Assembly (NCBI GenBank): GCA_035771165.1 | Contig: JAWNZC010000265.1 | Coordinates: forward strand, 2,754,001-2,818,000 | Length of the DNA stretch: 64,000 bases | Source of the DNA: Paragorgia papillata | Lineage: Eukaryota; Cnidaria; Anthozoa; Scleralcyonacea; Coralliidae | Reading direction: 5' to 3' | Shown: positions 22,701 through 32,454 of the stretch, one piece after another | Numbering within the stretch: the first letter of the stretch is position 1 | Layout: every line of letters starts with the position of its first letter | Made by a program: the position numbers and the translations under genes | The notes under the pieces: model-generated | Seen by the model: only the letters and a program-made list of their open reading frames with translations | Told to the model about the DNA's origin: nothing | Databases searched by the model: none

Positions 22701-25700
22701 ATTAATATGTGAATTGGGTAATATTTCTGCTGTGACGGAACACTGCGTATGCAAATTATGCTTACATAGACGTCATCCTCATTACCATTTTGGACTGATA
22801 CAAACCTCAATATAACAACAAATGAAAGTTCGAATAAAAAAATATTTTGGCATTCAACTATACACATTAAATAGAATCCATATGCAACTAGTTTTGCATA
22901 TGTTTTGTCATTTTAATAGTGAAAATTGAAATGTTATTAAGAAATTATTATTGTCTTTTCTTTTATATTTCAACTGAAAGAAAAGTTTATAAAACAGTGT
23001 GTATAAAAAAACCGGAACCCTTAGAAAATGAATTAGTATTCTTTTAAAACAACCTATTGTAGTAGTTTGATCATGAAAGCCCTAAAAGCGCTGCGTTATA
23101 AATTAATCAGCACATAAGTTAAACAGGAAGAGAAAAAGCTTTTAAATACTTTCACCATGCATACACTTTTGCTCAAAAACAAAGAACAGTATCATACACG
23201 GAAGGAGCAAAACGCTGTAACTTATGTCTTGAAGAAAAGCTTGCCATTATGAAAGCCAACAAAAAAACTCTACTAAACAAAAAATCAGAACTTCTTTCGA
23301 AATGCCGACACAAAAACAAATTCACCATTTCAAACCTCCACCGCTCCAGAAAAAATATATATATTTATTATATGGCTTTGTAATATCCTGAGTTCTGATT
23401 GGTCAACGCACGGTCCATAAAAATGCGTATCCGGACCACGGTCCGTCTTTTTCCGTATCCGGACCGCTGTCCCGGATGTTGATTTTGCTCGCGTGAATTT
23501 CTAAGGTTTTCACACTAAGTTTGATACAATAATTATCGAAAAACTTGAAATAGCCATATAATAAACGCTTTATTAACCTCGTTTACTCTGTCTATACGGG
23601 AAAATATCAGACCTCGGTCTTTTTTGTACGTCAAGACGTCGTACTGTCAAGACGTCGGTCTGATATTTTCCCGTACAGCCCTCGTTCTCGGTTAATAATC
23701 TCTTAATATATGGTTTAGCTCGTACCTATTTGAAAGAAAGCAAGTCGTATTTGCAAATGGAGTATTATCCGATTCTCTCAATGTTCAAACAGGTGTTCCG
23801 CAGGGGAGTATTCTGGGCCCTTTACTTTTTATAATCTACTTGAATGACTTGCCTCTTGTCCTAGAAGATCCTTCAAAGCTTAAGATGTTTGCAGATGACT
23901 CAACATTACTAGCTAGCGGAAAGATTTACAATCTAATATTATACCTATTTCCCAGTGGATCTCTAACAACGGCATGGCATTAAACGTCACCAAAACGGAA
24001 ACAATGGTTATAGCAACGAAACAAAAGTTAGCTCGAATACACGGTGAAATAATTCAAGTTAGCATTAATGGAGAAATGATCAAGAATACAAATAAATACA
24101 AGGGACTTGTGTTAGACGAGAGTCTAGACTGGAACTTACATACAGATATGATTTGCAAAAAAGTTTCCAAACGCATAGCTTTATTAAATTCCATAAAGAG
24201 CTGCCATTAAATAGCAGACAATCTTTTTATAAAGCCTTGATACAACCAATAATAGATTATGCATGTGTTGTTTGGGGCAATACAACTAAATCCAACATTG
24301 ATCGAGTTATCAGACTCCAGAAATATGCAGCAAGAGTAACTTTAGATATAAAATATCCTAAACAAGTGCCTTCAACAAACCTGTTTGAAAAACTAAAATG
24401 GAAGACTTTTCCTAAACGCATCGATTATTTCACTTTAATTCTAATGTTTAAAATAGTAAACAATATTGTTCTAAAATACTTATCTGATAAATTTGTTTAC
24501 ACTCGTGATAGTCATACAGTTAATACTAGACATGCAGCTGATGGTAAATTGAGAATACCTAAATTGTCTACAACAACAGGTCAAAGATCTTTTAGTTACC
24601 GTGGCGTAAAGATTTGGAACAACTTAAAGACTAGTTTTAAGGACTCAACTTGAAGTACTTTTAAAAATTTTGTAATTGAGTCATTACTCTAATTTTTTTT
24701 GTTTTCTTATGTAAATAGTATATTTTTGTAAGTTTTATTGTATAGTATATGTATATTTATAAGAGTAATTGAGGGCCACCCTCATTAACCATTTGTGTTA
24801 GATTGGTGTTTACCCTCAATAAATATATAGTTATTCATTCATTCATTCATTCATATAATCACCCAGCAACATGCAATTATCGTACAACTCTATTTCTCGT
24901 CGTCACTGTCGATGTCGGGAAGCTTTTCGTATTGGTCAAGATGAACGCAAATGGCTGTATCCGTGTACCACAAGATAGCACTGTTGATCCGGTGAGTTAA
25001 ATGTCTGAATTAGATATCCGAACAACACTACTGTAGTACAAAATCTCAGCTTTAACATTACGTACATGGCGTTATCGGCAAATTACCAAAATAAAACAAA
25101 GTAATTTACGAATATGAGACGTCTCTGTATCTACCAGATCAAATAAATTTCTGATTCTTGGCAAGCTTACGTTGTTGTGGCTTTTCTTCGAAGTGTTATA
25201 TTTAGGTGTATTCACGCCATATTTCTTGTTTGTTTATGATTGTGAGTTATGCGAATTAGGTTAACCAGAACTGGAGGCACGCTGATTGGATAACGCTCTG
25301 AAGCGAGTCTTTCAAAATAAAACACCTACGTATAGTTTGCATCACTCCATAGAAATCTCATTCATCCCAGCAGTGTGCCTTTAAAAAACCCCAAATTTTA
25401 GTATATAAATGTAAAATTACGGCTGGTAACCCCCCTTGACCGACCGTCTATAACACAACCTCGTTCCCAGGCCCCTTATCTCCGGAGATAAGGGGCCTGG
25501 GAACGAGGTTGTGTATATCCTGGATACAGCTAATCAACATTTTTTATCGACACAGAATAATTGTTTTAGCACATACCATAAATGAACAGTAACGAGCTCT
25601 ACATTCTTATATTTATGATATTTGCATGCAAGACAGGGCCGCTTGGCTTGGCCTACTCGATATTTGTCGACAAAACAGTTTTTACAACTTTTTGATAATA

Positions 25701-28700
25701 TTAACCGCAAGCAAACATTACCGCCATCCACCCACCCCCACCCCCCGTGACTAGTGCAAGAGATTGCGAGATTGGGGAGCCAATCAGATTGAGCGAAAAG
25801 CACTATTTCCCTCCGAGGTATATAATAATTTAATGAAAAATCTTGGAAATGGCGTTTTTATTAATGTTTTATTAATATCTTCAAACCATAAATTCTTCTG
25901 CGTCGAACCGTAAATTCTCCTAATTCTCCTATCTCATTATCTATTTGTTATTGTTATTTTAAATTCTCCTAGTTTAATACGAACTTTTGAACCTCCGAAC
26001 GAACTTCTGAACATTTCCGTCAAAAGTAACCTGAAACCGACTGTAATTTATATCCATTAAGAATTCTGGATTTACAACTTGCTATAGCTATATCAATTGC
26101 TAATTGGCGATCATTGTTACCTTGTTGTTATTTGTAGATATGCAATGCCTGTATAATGTAATTCTGTGTGCAATATTACTGTTAATTTAGGTTGTATCAG
26201 CCATACTCAAATCTGGATTGTCGCTTTCACGAAGAGAGAGAAGTCGAAGTGCTTTAATGTATTCTTGGCATGATAAACATTACGTTGGAGCTGCTCATGG
26301 TTTAGTTGGTATCATGTTTACCTTGCTTCAGGTCTGTCTTCTGTCCAGTCTTAACTAAAGTCATGTTACACGAGGCAATATTTCTGGCGGCTTACAACGC
26401 AATCCTCAACCTCGTTCCCACATACATGTCCAATATAACCACCTATGCAGATGCATCACGTCCGTAGCAGCTGCTTCAATCTGTACCATCTGCACCACCT
26501 GTAAAGCATATACACTAAGCTGTAACCACCTATTACCGTCCGTAGCAGCTGCTTCCATCTGCACCACCTGTAAAGCCTATACGCTAAGCTGTAACCGCCT
26601 GTTACCGTCCGTAGCAGCTACTTCCATCTGTACCATCTGTAAAGCATATACACTAAGCTGTAACCACCTGTTACCGTCCGTAGCAGCTGCTTCCATCTGC
26701 ACCACCTGTAAAGCCTATACACTAAGTCTCCCATTCGTACCACCTGTTACCGTCCGTAGCAGCTGCTTCCATCTGTACCATCTGTACCACCTACCTGACC
26801 AATCAAACGAATCCAAAGGCCTTCTTGAAATTGGGAGGGCGGGAAAAAGCCCTTGCATCGGCTGGTGGGCTCTGCATTTTCATTCGTTGATTGCTTTTCT
26901 TAAACATTCCTCAGGAAACGTGATTATGCATAGTTTTGTGCCAGTTATAATCAAATAGCTTCAACGGAACCACCAACGGGACAAATGAGACTGCCCATTA
27001 CAATGAATTTCTCCCACGGGACCGCCATTACTCCAAATGATTTTGCATACTAAATTAAATTGTTGATTTATTACACCCAGTATTTCTGGGTGCTGTCACC
27101 AGCCGATGCCAGGGCCTTTTTCCGCCCTCCCAATTTCAAAAAGGTCCTGGGAACGGAGTAATGTCCAATATAGGCATCCGTTTGCAGCTGCTTACGGACA
27201 GTAAGATTGTTTACAGGTGGTTGCATGATAACATGAGTAATGTATATGCTTTACAGGTGGTGCAGATGGTACAGAGCAGCTGCTACGGACGGTATAACAG
27301 GTGGTACTCAGGTTGAGCAATGATATTGCAACAATATTTTAGGAACATATCTTCTATATTGTCACGATAGTAAGTGCAAGCTAAGAGCTTTCCAACCTCG
27401 TGACCCACGGTCTTTTCAACCCAGCTTTCTTCTTACCAAATTTACTCTTTTGGAAACTGATAAGTTAGCAAGGTAAAATACTTACTTCGTAAGAGAGATT
27501 GTGCATGGTATGTTATGATAGTGTATATTTTGTAATCCTTACATGAGATTCTATTGACATGTGTTGTTGATACACGAAACCTGGTAGTAATGGTTAGCAA
27601 TGTCAGTAGAAACAAATTGAGAATAAAAAAACAAATATCGCACATTTTATATCTGAACGATCTATTTACCTTTCAGCTTTATCCAAACTGTAAGCCTGTA
27701 ACATCGCACATTTCTGAAATTCAAAGCTGCATTGATTATCTGCTTTCAAAACAATTCTCTTCGGGGAATTTTCCATCGTCTTTAGAAAATAAGTCAGACA
27801 GGCTTATTCACTGGTGTCACGGAGCACCAGGAGCAATTTATTTGATGTTGAAAGCTTATAAGGTACGTTGCTTTATAAAGTATGTATAGTTCTGCAAATA
27901 TTTTTGTCTGAACTTTAATGTCTGAGGCTACGTCCACACTTATCCGGATTTTTTTTGTTATGGATTGGCTTTACGTCCACACGTAAACGAGCGGTTATCC
28001 AAAACGGAACTTTTCAGTGAAAACGCCGTTTTCCTGTTCTCGTGTGGACGCGGATTTTTTTTTAAAACGGATAAAAAAAGTTGCGTTTTCAAAAAACAAT
28101 CCGGATACGTAATAATTATTGGACGAGGTTGAGCAAAATATCGTGATTTGTTAGTGGCGAGCAGATAAATTATTTGCCGATGCCGAAGGCAGAGGCAAAT
28201 AACTGAACTGCGAGACACTGACAATCACGATATTTTGTGAAAACCGAGTTCAATAATTGTTTTATTATTCGGTTTATTTTTTATTTGACATTGTTTACCT
28301 GTAATTATGTCCATTCATTTCTTTCCAGCTTGGATGAACGAGCGATTTACGTTTGCCGAAATTGAGTGTAACGCGCATGAGTAGAATATTATTTGCTGCA
28401 AAACACAACATTTCCGGCTAATGCGCATGAGCAAACTGTTATTTGTAGGCAGTTATTTGCAGGTGACGTAGTGGTCCCTCAACCAATTAAAAGGAAGATA
28501 AAAATAAATCGAATAATAATCATCTTTATTTAAACTGGTACATCCCTTCAGTTATACAAAACTGGTATTAATGGAATGAACAGTGTTTACTATGATGCAG
28601 TTGCGCAGGGACGTAGCTATGATTTTCAAAGAGGGGGGGAGGGGGGAGGGGGCGAAATTGCAAGAAATTGCTATAGGGGTCCAAGGGCATACACACTGGA

Positions 28701-29915
28701 AAATGTTGAACTCTAGAGTCTTTATAATGCCATTTCCTGCACTTTGGGGAAGGATTTTACAGAATTTTGAAGGTTAAAGAACGTCGTATATAAATACTCA
28801 AAACACACGAAAAGTCTCGTTTCCATTTGCTCGTGACCGTGTCTTAACGGTCGTGCAAGTGAAGCGTTATAACGTATTTATTTTGTTATAACAAAAGAAC
28901 GTCGCTATACGCTTCGCTTCCGACACCATCGCGACCAAATGGAAACCAGGCTTAAACGTCACATAGATACTGAAAACACATGTAACACTTAGTAGATTGA
29001 ATATATTGTTTGTTTTGTACAGTTTATTTCATAACATATTTTTATTGCATCAGTGAAGTATAGTGCTACATGAGTTGTTGAGTTGAGTTGGTCGACCGCA
29101 GCCAGAAGGCTCCTCTTTCATTGACTAATCCCTGATGGAGTTGATTTTGCGGAGGAAGGAAAACGGGAGAACCCGGTGAAAACCCTCGAGGTACAGGAGA
29201 GAATCGACAACTCTACTCACATGAAGTCACCCATCCTAGTACTAAGCCCATTCGACCGATGAGGCAGCACACTAACGACTTGTGTCACCCATGCCTCGCC
29301 TAGTGTTACACTGTCTATCAAAATAATGCAAAGTGATGAAGATAACAAGCGAAACAAAATACAAAAGTAAAACGTCTCCCTTAGACAAGTTATGAAACTG
29401 AGTTAATTGACTCTAAAACAAGTTCTTAACTTCATAACATGCTAAATGTCGATTCTTCGACCTTGCAATCGTGTACTCGTTTTAGATCTCATAAGGGCGG
29501 TAGTTCGTGTCCGTTGCTATGTGCCTGCAGTTGCGATGACAAACGGTTTGTTTTCAGGTCTTTAACAAGAAGAAGTACCTTGACGCTGCAGTGAAATGTG
29601 GTGATGTTGTATGGAAGCGAGGCTTGTTAAGAAAAGGTTATGGCATTTGTCATGGAGTGGCTGGGAATGCTTATGTATTTTTGGCATTGTTTAAAGAAAC
29701 TGGAAATCAAGTGTATCTTCATCGAGCACTCAAGGTAATTGGAAGAAAATTGTCCTGAATGATGATTTCCTTAAAAATGAAATTCTGACGTTTAATGTTT
29801 AGCAGTAACAAAGAAAAATTACTTAATTCGTTAATTTACTTAGAAATGAACTGTGTTGTACATAACGAACTACTGTTTTCAAACCAAACACAATTTTATC
29901 AAATAATATTTTTAC

Positions 29916-29993
<78 letters not shown>

Positions 29994-31457
29994 GTGTCTG
30001 TCTGTCTGTGTGTGTGTGTCTGTCTGTCTGTCTGTGTGTGTGTCTGTCTGTCTGTCTTTTCTAGTAAAGATTTTTTTTCTCAATGTAATACTTGATTATT
30101 TTCTTTTTAACTGCTTTACATAGTTCGCTGAGTGGACGTTCGCTTATGGCACTCATAATTGTAGAATTCCTGATCGTCCGTATTCGTTATTTGAAGGTAA
30201 CTGCGCTTTATAGTTTAATGTTCTAAGTACCTAGGATGTCTTATCTAGTCGCCCTTGTCAACATTCTTATTATTACCAAAACCTATGATCCGCGGCATCG
30301 GGCGAAAAAAGCATGTCATGATTTCCGCCAAAACATTGACGAATGCATTTGCATTCCTAAACGTTTGAAATTAACATCATTAAATCAGTGCAATATGATT
30401 GATCCATTTACCACTTTGGACTTATCCAGCCAAAAGGGCTTAGGGATGCAGACGGATTGGTCAATGTTTTGGGTTGAAATCATGACATGTTTTTTCTCGC
30501 CTTATGTCGCACATCATCAGTTTTGGTAATATCTTGATTCTTGTCCAACCTGGTTTCCAGGCCTCTCATTTTTAACGTCGAGCGGCAGACCGAAATTGTG
30601 AGAAGCCTGGAATAAAATGTTTCGCTTGGCCCCAAATTATCCAGGCGCCAGCCCGCTGTGCCAAGGAAAGCCAAGGCAGATAACACTCGCCTCGGTCTGC
30701 ACAATTCTTAATAACATCATATAGCAAGGTTGGTCTACTGCCGAAACGTAAATTTAGCATATTTTGATTTGTATCTTTTACTCGTTTGCTGCTCTTCACA
30801 AGAAATTTGTTTTAAACCGCAGTGCCCTCGTCTATTCTTTTCTAATTTTGAGAAGAATTTGAGCTCCAGCAGGATCATGATGGATAAAGATCCTGATGGA
30901 TAAAGACCCGCTCGATCCCTATTCTGTGACGTCACCAAAATAAGTTATCGAGAGAAAAGAGGACTAGGAACTAGTCTGATTCTTGTCTTTTGGTAAATTC
31001 TATCCGGTGAAGATGGCTCAAATTCAACTTCGGTAGAATGTCATGGAAACACACCTGGTCGTCAGAAATTTATCAGAGAATAAGAAATTTGTAATTCTCT
31101 GGCCATCATGACTGCGAAATTGATTCAAATTTAACGTCGCCAGCATGCCGGTGCATGGTGTATAAGTCGCCCGCATATGAGAACCATGCAGACTTTACTG
31201 ATATAATTGTTTATTGTGGTTAATATGGTAAAATATTTGTGTGCCTTTGTCAACATCCCATTGGTTGTTCATAAAATAGGATTTGCTTCTTTACAATTTC
31301 TTAACGACATTGTTTCGTTTATCTATTTTGGCACAGCACCAGTGTTAGCGTTTTGATAAACTGGTTTTGTCTTTTTCTAGGACTTGCTGGAACAATTTAT
31401 TTCTGGTCAGACCTGTTTCAACCGCAAATGGCACGCTTTCCAGCTTTTGAACTTTAA
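16639..31457 (+). CDS. LANCL: LanC-like protein, complete, nine exons, 405 residues
   Basis: Exons 16639-16713, 17022-17139, 21086-21238, 21424-21641, 26191-26331, 27677-27862, 29558-29734, 30124-30196 and 31381-31457 join in frame from ATG to TAA. LANCL proteins are eukaryotic relatives of bacterial lanthionine cyclases. They bind zinc and glutathione and have been reported to add glutathione to dehydroamino acids in damaged proteins. Seen: the GG-type repeats of the alpha/alpha barrel (CGDAG, GRAGYLYSLLF, YVGAAHGLVG, HWCHGAPGAIYL, GICHGVAGNAY, LFEGLAGTIYF). The zinc ligands are C282, C328 and H329; the 46-residue spacing equals that of C276/C322/H323 in human LANCL1. The C-terminus RFPAFEL is also conserved. 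Length is normal for the family. Whether it corresponds to LANCL1, 2 or 3 cannot be settled by eye. Introns 2 (3.9 kb) and 4 (4.5 kb) are repeat-rich. All splice sites are GT-AG. Confidence 0.95.
17022..17139 (+). CDS. LANCL: LANCL exon 2
   Basis: Residues 26-64, ending in DYTVYTGTTG with the last glycine codon split (phase 1). It corresponds to the YTG..G turn at the start of the barrel. Confidence 0.9.
17321..17839. mobile_element. hAT-type non-autonomous element, 519 bp
   Basis: TIRs CATAGGTGGCGGAA and TTCCGCCGGCTATG. Flanking 8 bp GTGTGTGT on each side is consistent with a target duplication, though it is simple sequence. Same family as 35969-36444. LANCL intron 2. Confidence 0.75.
18503..18713. 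mobile_element. hAT-type MITE, 211 bp, perfect 8-bp target duplication
   Basis: CAGTGGCATAGGAA opens it and TTCCTACACCCCTG closes it. AGTCCAAG is present on both sides (18495-18502, 18714-18721). LANCL intron 2. Confidence 0.85.
18714..20245. other. LANCL intron 2, middle part
   Basis: No exon recognised. Two stretches at 19600 and 19925 share the CGTTTGGCAGCGG core and TGCGCATGCGTG-like sequence in inverted orientation, suggesting another decayed inverted-repeat element. Confidence 0.4.
20246..20533 (-). mobile_element. SINE with 5S-rRNA-like head, copy 2
   Basis: Same unit as 1051-1357. The minus strand reads GCTAGTACTTGGATGGGTGA after GTTAAGCCCGGTTAGAC. LANCL intron 2. Confidence 0.75.
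21086..21238 (+). CDS. LANCL: LANCL exon 3
   Basis: Residues 65-115, IALLYFHLAS to VSFLCGDA; phase 1 at both ends. It carries the conserved FLCGDAG motif across the junction. Confidence 0.95.
21424..21641 (+). CDS. LANCL: LANCL exon 4
   Basis: Residues 116-188, with DEMLCGRAGYLYSLLFV, the LANCL signature (E.LYGR.GY.YALLF). Donor GTGAGT, phase 0. Confidence 0.95.
21642..22484. other. LANCL intron 4, repeat-bearing
   Basis: 21672-21830 shares TAATAATTCATGAGGAAAAT, then TTTAATCAGTGTCT, with 38020-38160 and in part 5945-5975, a dispersed repeat. 22207-22275 is a hairpin of GCGTTGCATTGTGGTCG and its complement. No exon. Confidence 0.55.
22485..22883. mobile_element. Long-TIR element with about 123-bp arms
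   Basis: The left arm 22485-22607 and right arm 22759-22883 are close inverted copies (ATATGGATTCTAT ... AATGAGGATGACGTC). A 150-bp loop has no coding potential. LANCL intron 4. Confidence 0.75.
23190..23345 (+). pseudogene. Retroelement protein relic (CNLC...CRHKNKF)
   Basis: An open stretch reads EGAKRCNLCLEEKLAI, then LLNKKSELLSKCRHKNKF. This paired-cysteine motif is, from memory, found near the C-terminus of Penelope-like or related reverse-transcriptase proteins in invertebrates. No RT core or GIY-YIG is adjacent, so the assignment is tentative. Confidence 0.4.
23369..23700. mobile_element. Dispersed element with GGGAAAATATCAGAC hairpin
   Basis: Begins TATGGCTTTGTAATATCCTGAG. The same sequence lies inverted at 53150-53400, and part is at 39254-39400. 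It ends in a hairpin, TACGGGAAAATATCAGAC facing its complement. Confidence 0.65.
23711..24854 (+). mobile_element. 5'-truncated LINE (CR1/jockey-like), decayed
   Basis: The reading switches among three frames, so it is dead. Frame one gives RKQVVFANGVLS, VPQGSILGPLLFIIYLND and the catalytic FADDSTLL (bases 23888-23911). The next gives KTETMVIA and LVLDESLDWNLHTD. The last (to a stop at 24653) gives YKALIQPIIDYACVVWGN and LQKYAARV. These are RT domains 3-7 plus the C-terminal region of non-LTR elements. It ends in an ATTC microsatellite tail at about 24834-24854. LANCL intron 4. Confidence 0.88.
25453..25514. repeat. Perfect 62-bp palindrome
   Basis: Every base pairs around the centre TCCGGA at 25481-25486, with arms GATAAGGGGCCTGGGAACGA. 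It breaks one base further out. LANCL intron 4. Confidence 0.95.
25515..26190. other. LANCL intron 4, last part
   Basis: AT-rich, with short repeats of AATTCTCCTA near 25915-25970. No exon or element recognised. Confidence 0.4.
26191..26331 (+). CDS. LANCL: LANCL exon 5
   Basis: Residues 189-235, with the conserved W-H-D-K-HYVGAAHGLVGI block. Phase 0 at both ends. Confidence 0.95.
26423..27310. repeat. Composite repeat: five 69-78-bp units, fold-back, inverted unit
   Basis: Units with GTCCGTAGCAGCTGCTTC start near 26459, 26538, 26607, 26676 and 26750. A fold-back follows (arms near 26850 and 27145, AAATTGGGAGGGCGG facing CCGCCCTCCCAATTT). One unit recurs in reverse at about 27265-27305. LANCL intron 5. 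Confidence 0.7.
27677..27862 (+). CDS. LANCL: LANCL exon 6
   Basis: Residues 236-297, with SSGNFPSSL and then HWCHGAPGAIYLML; C282 is the first zinc ligand. Phase 0 at both ends. Confidence 0.95.
27926..28250. mobile_element. MITE of the CTACGTCCACAC type
   Basis: GGCTACGTCCACACTTATCCGG and nearby inverted CGTGTGGACG blocks mark a short non-coding element of a kind common in animal genomes. The right border is unclear. LANCL intron 6. Confidence 0.45.
28600..28770. mobile_element. Truncated hAT-type repeat
   Basis: Starts CAGGGACGTAGCTATG, then a G-rich tract and GCCATTTCCTGCACTTTG, a core shared with 31636-32040. No right terminus found. Confidence 0.45.
29085..29300 (-). mobile_element. 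SINE with 5S-rRNA-like head, copy 3 (diverged)
   Basis: Shares GGAGAACCCGGTGAAAA, CAACTCTACTCACATGA and CACCCATCCTAGTACTA with the other two copies, with an internal deletion. LANCL intron 6. Confidence 0.65.
29558..29734 (+). CDS. LANCL: LANCL exon 7
   Basis: Residues 298-356, with LLRKGYGICHGVAGNAYVFL; C328 and H329 complete the zinc site. Phase 0 at both ends. Confidence 0.95.
29873..30057. repeat. (TGTC)n tract with a conserved 46-bp head
   Basis: The GTTTTCAAACCAAACACAAT... head (29876-29921) directly precedes about 135 bp of TGTC units with TG variants. An identical head precedes the tract at 33922. LANCL intron 7. Confidence 0.9.
30124..30196 (+). CDS. LANCL: LANCL exon 8
   Basis: Residues 357-380, FAEWTFAYGTHNCRIPDRPY. 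It matches the family's FAEW ... TPD.P.SLFEG segment and ends in a split glycine codon (phase 1). Confidence 0.93.
30340..30505. repeat. Dispersed repeat with GGGATGCAGACGGATT core
   Basis: Recurs diverged at 55832-56000 (GGAATGCAGACGGATT, AATCATGACATGTTTTTT). Type unknown; no terminal repeats visible. LANCL intron 8. Confidence 0.55.
31381..31457 (+). CDS. LANCL: LANCL exon 9 with stop
   Basis: Residues 381-405, GLAGTIYFWSDLFQPQ then MARFPAFEL and TAA. The last codons and stop are repeated 71 bp downstream in the 3' UTR. Confidence 0.95.
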
Positions 31458-31581
31458 CGATGTCATTTATTCAAGTGTTAGTGACAAAAACCTCGTCTGT
31501 GTGGTTATTTCCAGCTTTTGAACTGTAAAGATGTCAGTTATATTCAAGTGTTGTAGTGAGAAAAGCCTCGTCTGTATACAC
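31440..31581 (+). repeat. 71-bp tandem duplication spanning the LANCL stop codon
   Basis: Two copies start at 31440 and 31511. The first holds the real PAFEL-stop codons. The second, beyond the stop and in another frame register, still spells PAFEL and TAA with one synonymous change (CTT to CTG). The copies differ by a few substitutions and small indels. Confidence 0.85.
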
Positions 31582-31635
31582 AGTAACACAACAAAAAATG
31601 CGTCTCCACTGAACAAAGCAAAACTGGTCGCGATC

Positions 31636-32040
31636 CAGGGGCGCAACTAGAAAATTTCGAGGGCAGGGGTTGAACGCAAAAAAAGGGCAAATTCATTCAC
31701 ATATTTTAGGGGGGTCCGGGGGCATGCGCCCCGGAAAATTTTTGAATTTTGGGTCTCTGAGACGGCATTTCCTGCATTTTGAGGACGCTTTTCTCGTATT
31801 TTCGGTTGCGGAAATTTTTATTTTTGTCTCGCATTATTTAAAATTTATCATAATTATATTCAGCCTAGCTGCCGCCCGGGCCCACTGCTAGAAGCCTCTG
31901 AGTCTCGCCAGATTTGCGGAGAATTGTATTGCGTACTACAACAGACGATTAATTATCTGTTTATCTAATGTCTAACCTAGTATTAGAGGTCTCACAAAAA
32001 GGGCAGGGGTTGCAACCCCCCCCCCCTAGTTGCGCGCCTG
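31636..32040. mobile_element. hAT-type MITE, 405 bp
   Basis: TIRs CAGGGGCGCAACTAG and CTAGTTGCGCGCCTG. CGATC flanks both ends, but a full 8-bp duplication is not clean. Lies between the LANCL and beta-galactosidase A stop codons. Confidence 0.75.
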
Positions 32041-32250
32041 CGATCGATATGCTGGGATTCAGGAGCTAATCAGACATTGCGTAGAAAACACTATTCGCCA
32101 GTCAGGTATATTGTTTCGACTCGTTACCATGCATGGTTTTAGGGAACAAATTGAGCAACATTGATCAATGTGAAATAGATGATTTGTATATCTCCTTGAT
32201 CACAAAATCCTAATTAACTATGAATTAATAGAACGTGATTAATTCACTCA

Positions 32251-32454
32251 TCAGTTGAGAATCGGCTCCTTGATCAACTCGACGTAACATTGTTCGGAGA
32301 AAAAACAAGGACTGTTGTCAATTTCAAACAACATTACTTTGTTGCTTAAAGCGGCATCAGAATGGAAGGCACTTGCAGGAACATACAAAGTTTGTTCAGG
32401 CCCTCGCACTGGCCAATATCTGCCAATGTTGAAAGTGTTTATAAATGCTTGACC
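32251..32454 (-). CDS. GLB1L: GLB1-like A exon 11 with stop
   Basis: Residues 564-630, [20 protein letters not shown] to EPILN and TGA. The F.LGRYWP motif is the family's C-terminal hallmark. Confidence 0.93.
   Translation of the reverse strand, partial: GQAFINTFNIGRYWPVRGPEQTLYVPASAFHSDAALSNKVMLFEIDNSPCFFSEQCYVELIKEPILN

Noticed and set aside
29795..30083. [10 protein letters not shown] and DRQTDRQT frames
   Set aside because: These are TGTC microsatellite translations; the same applies at 33718-34128 and 48151-48511.
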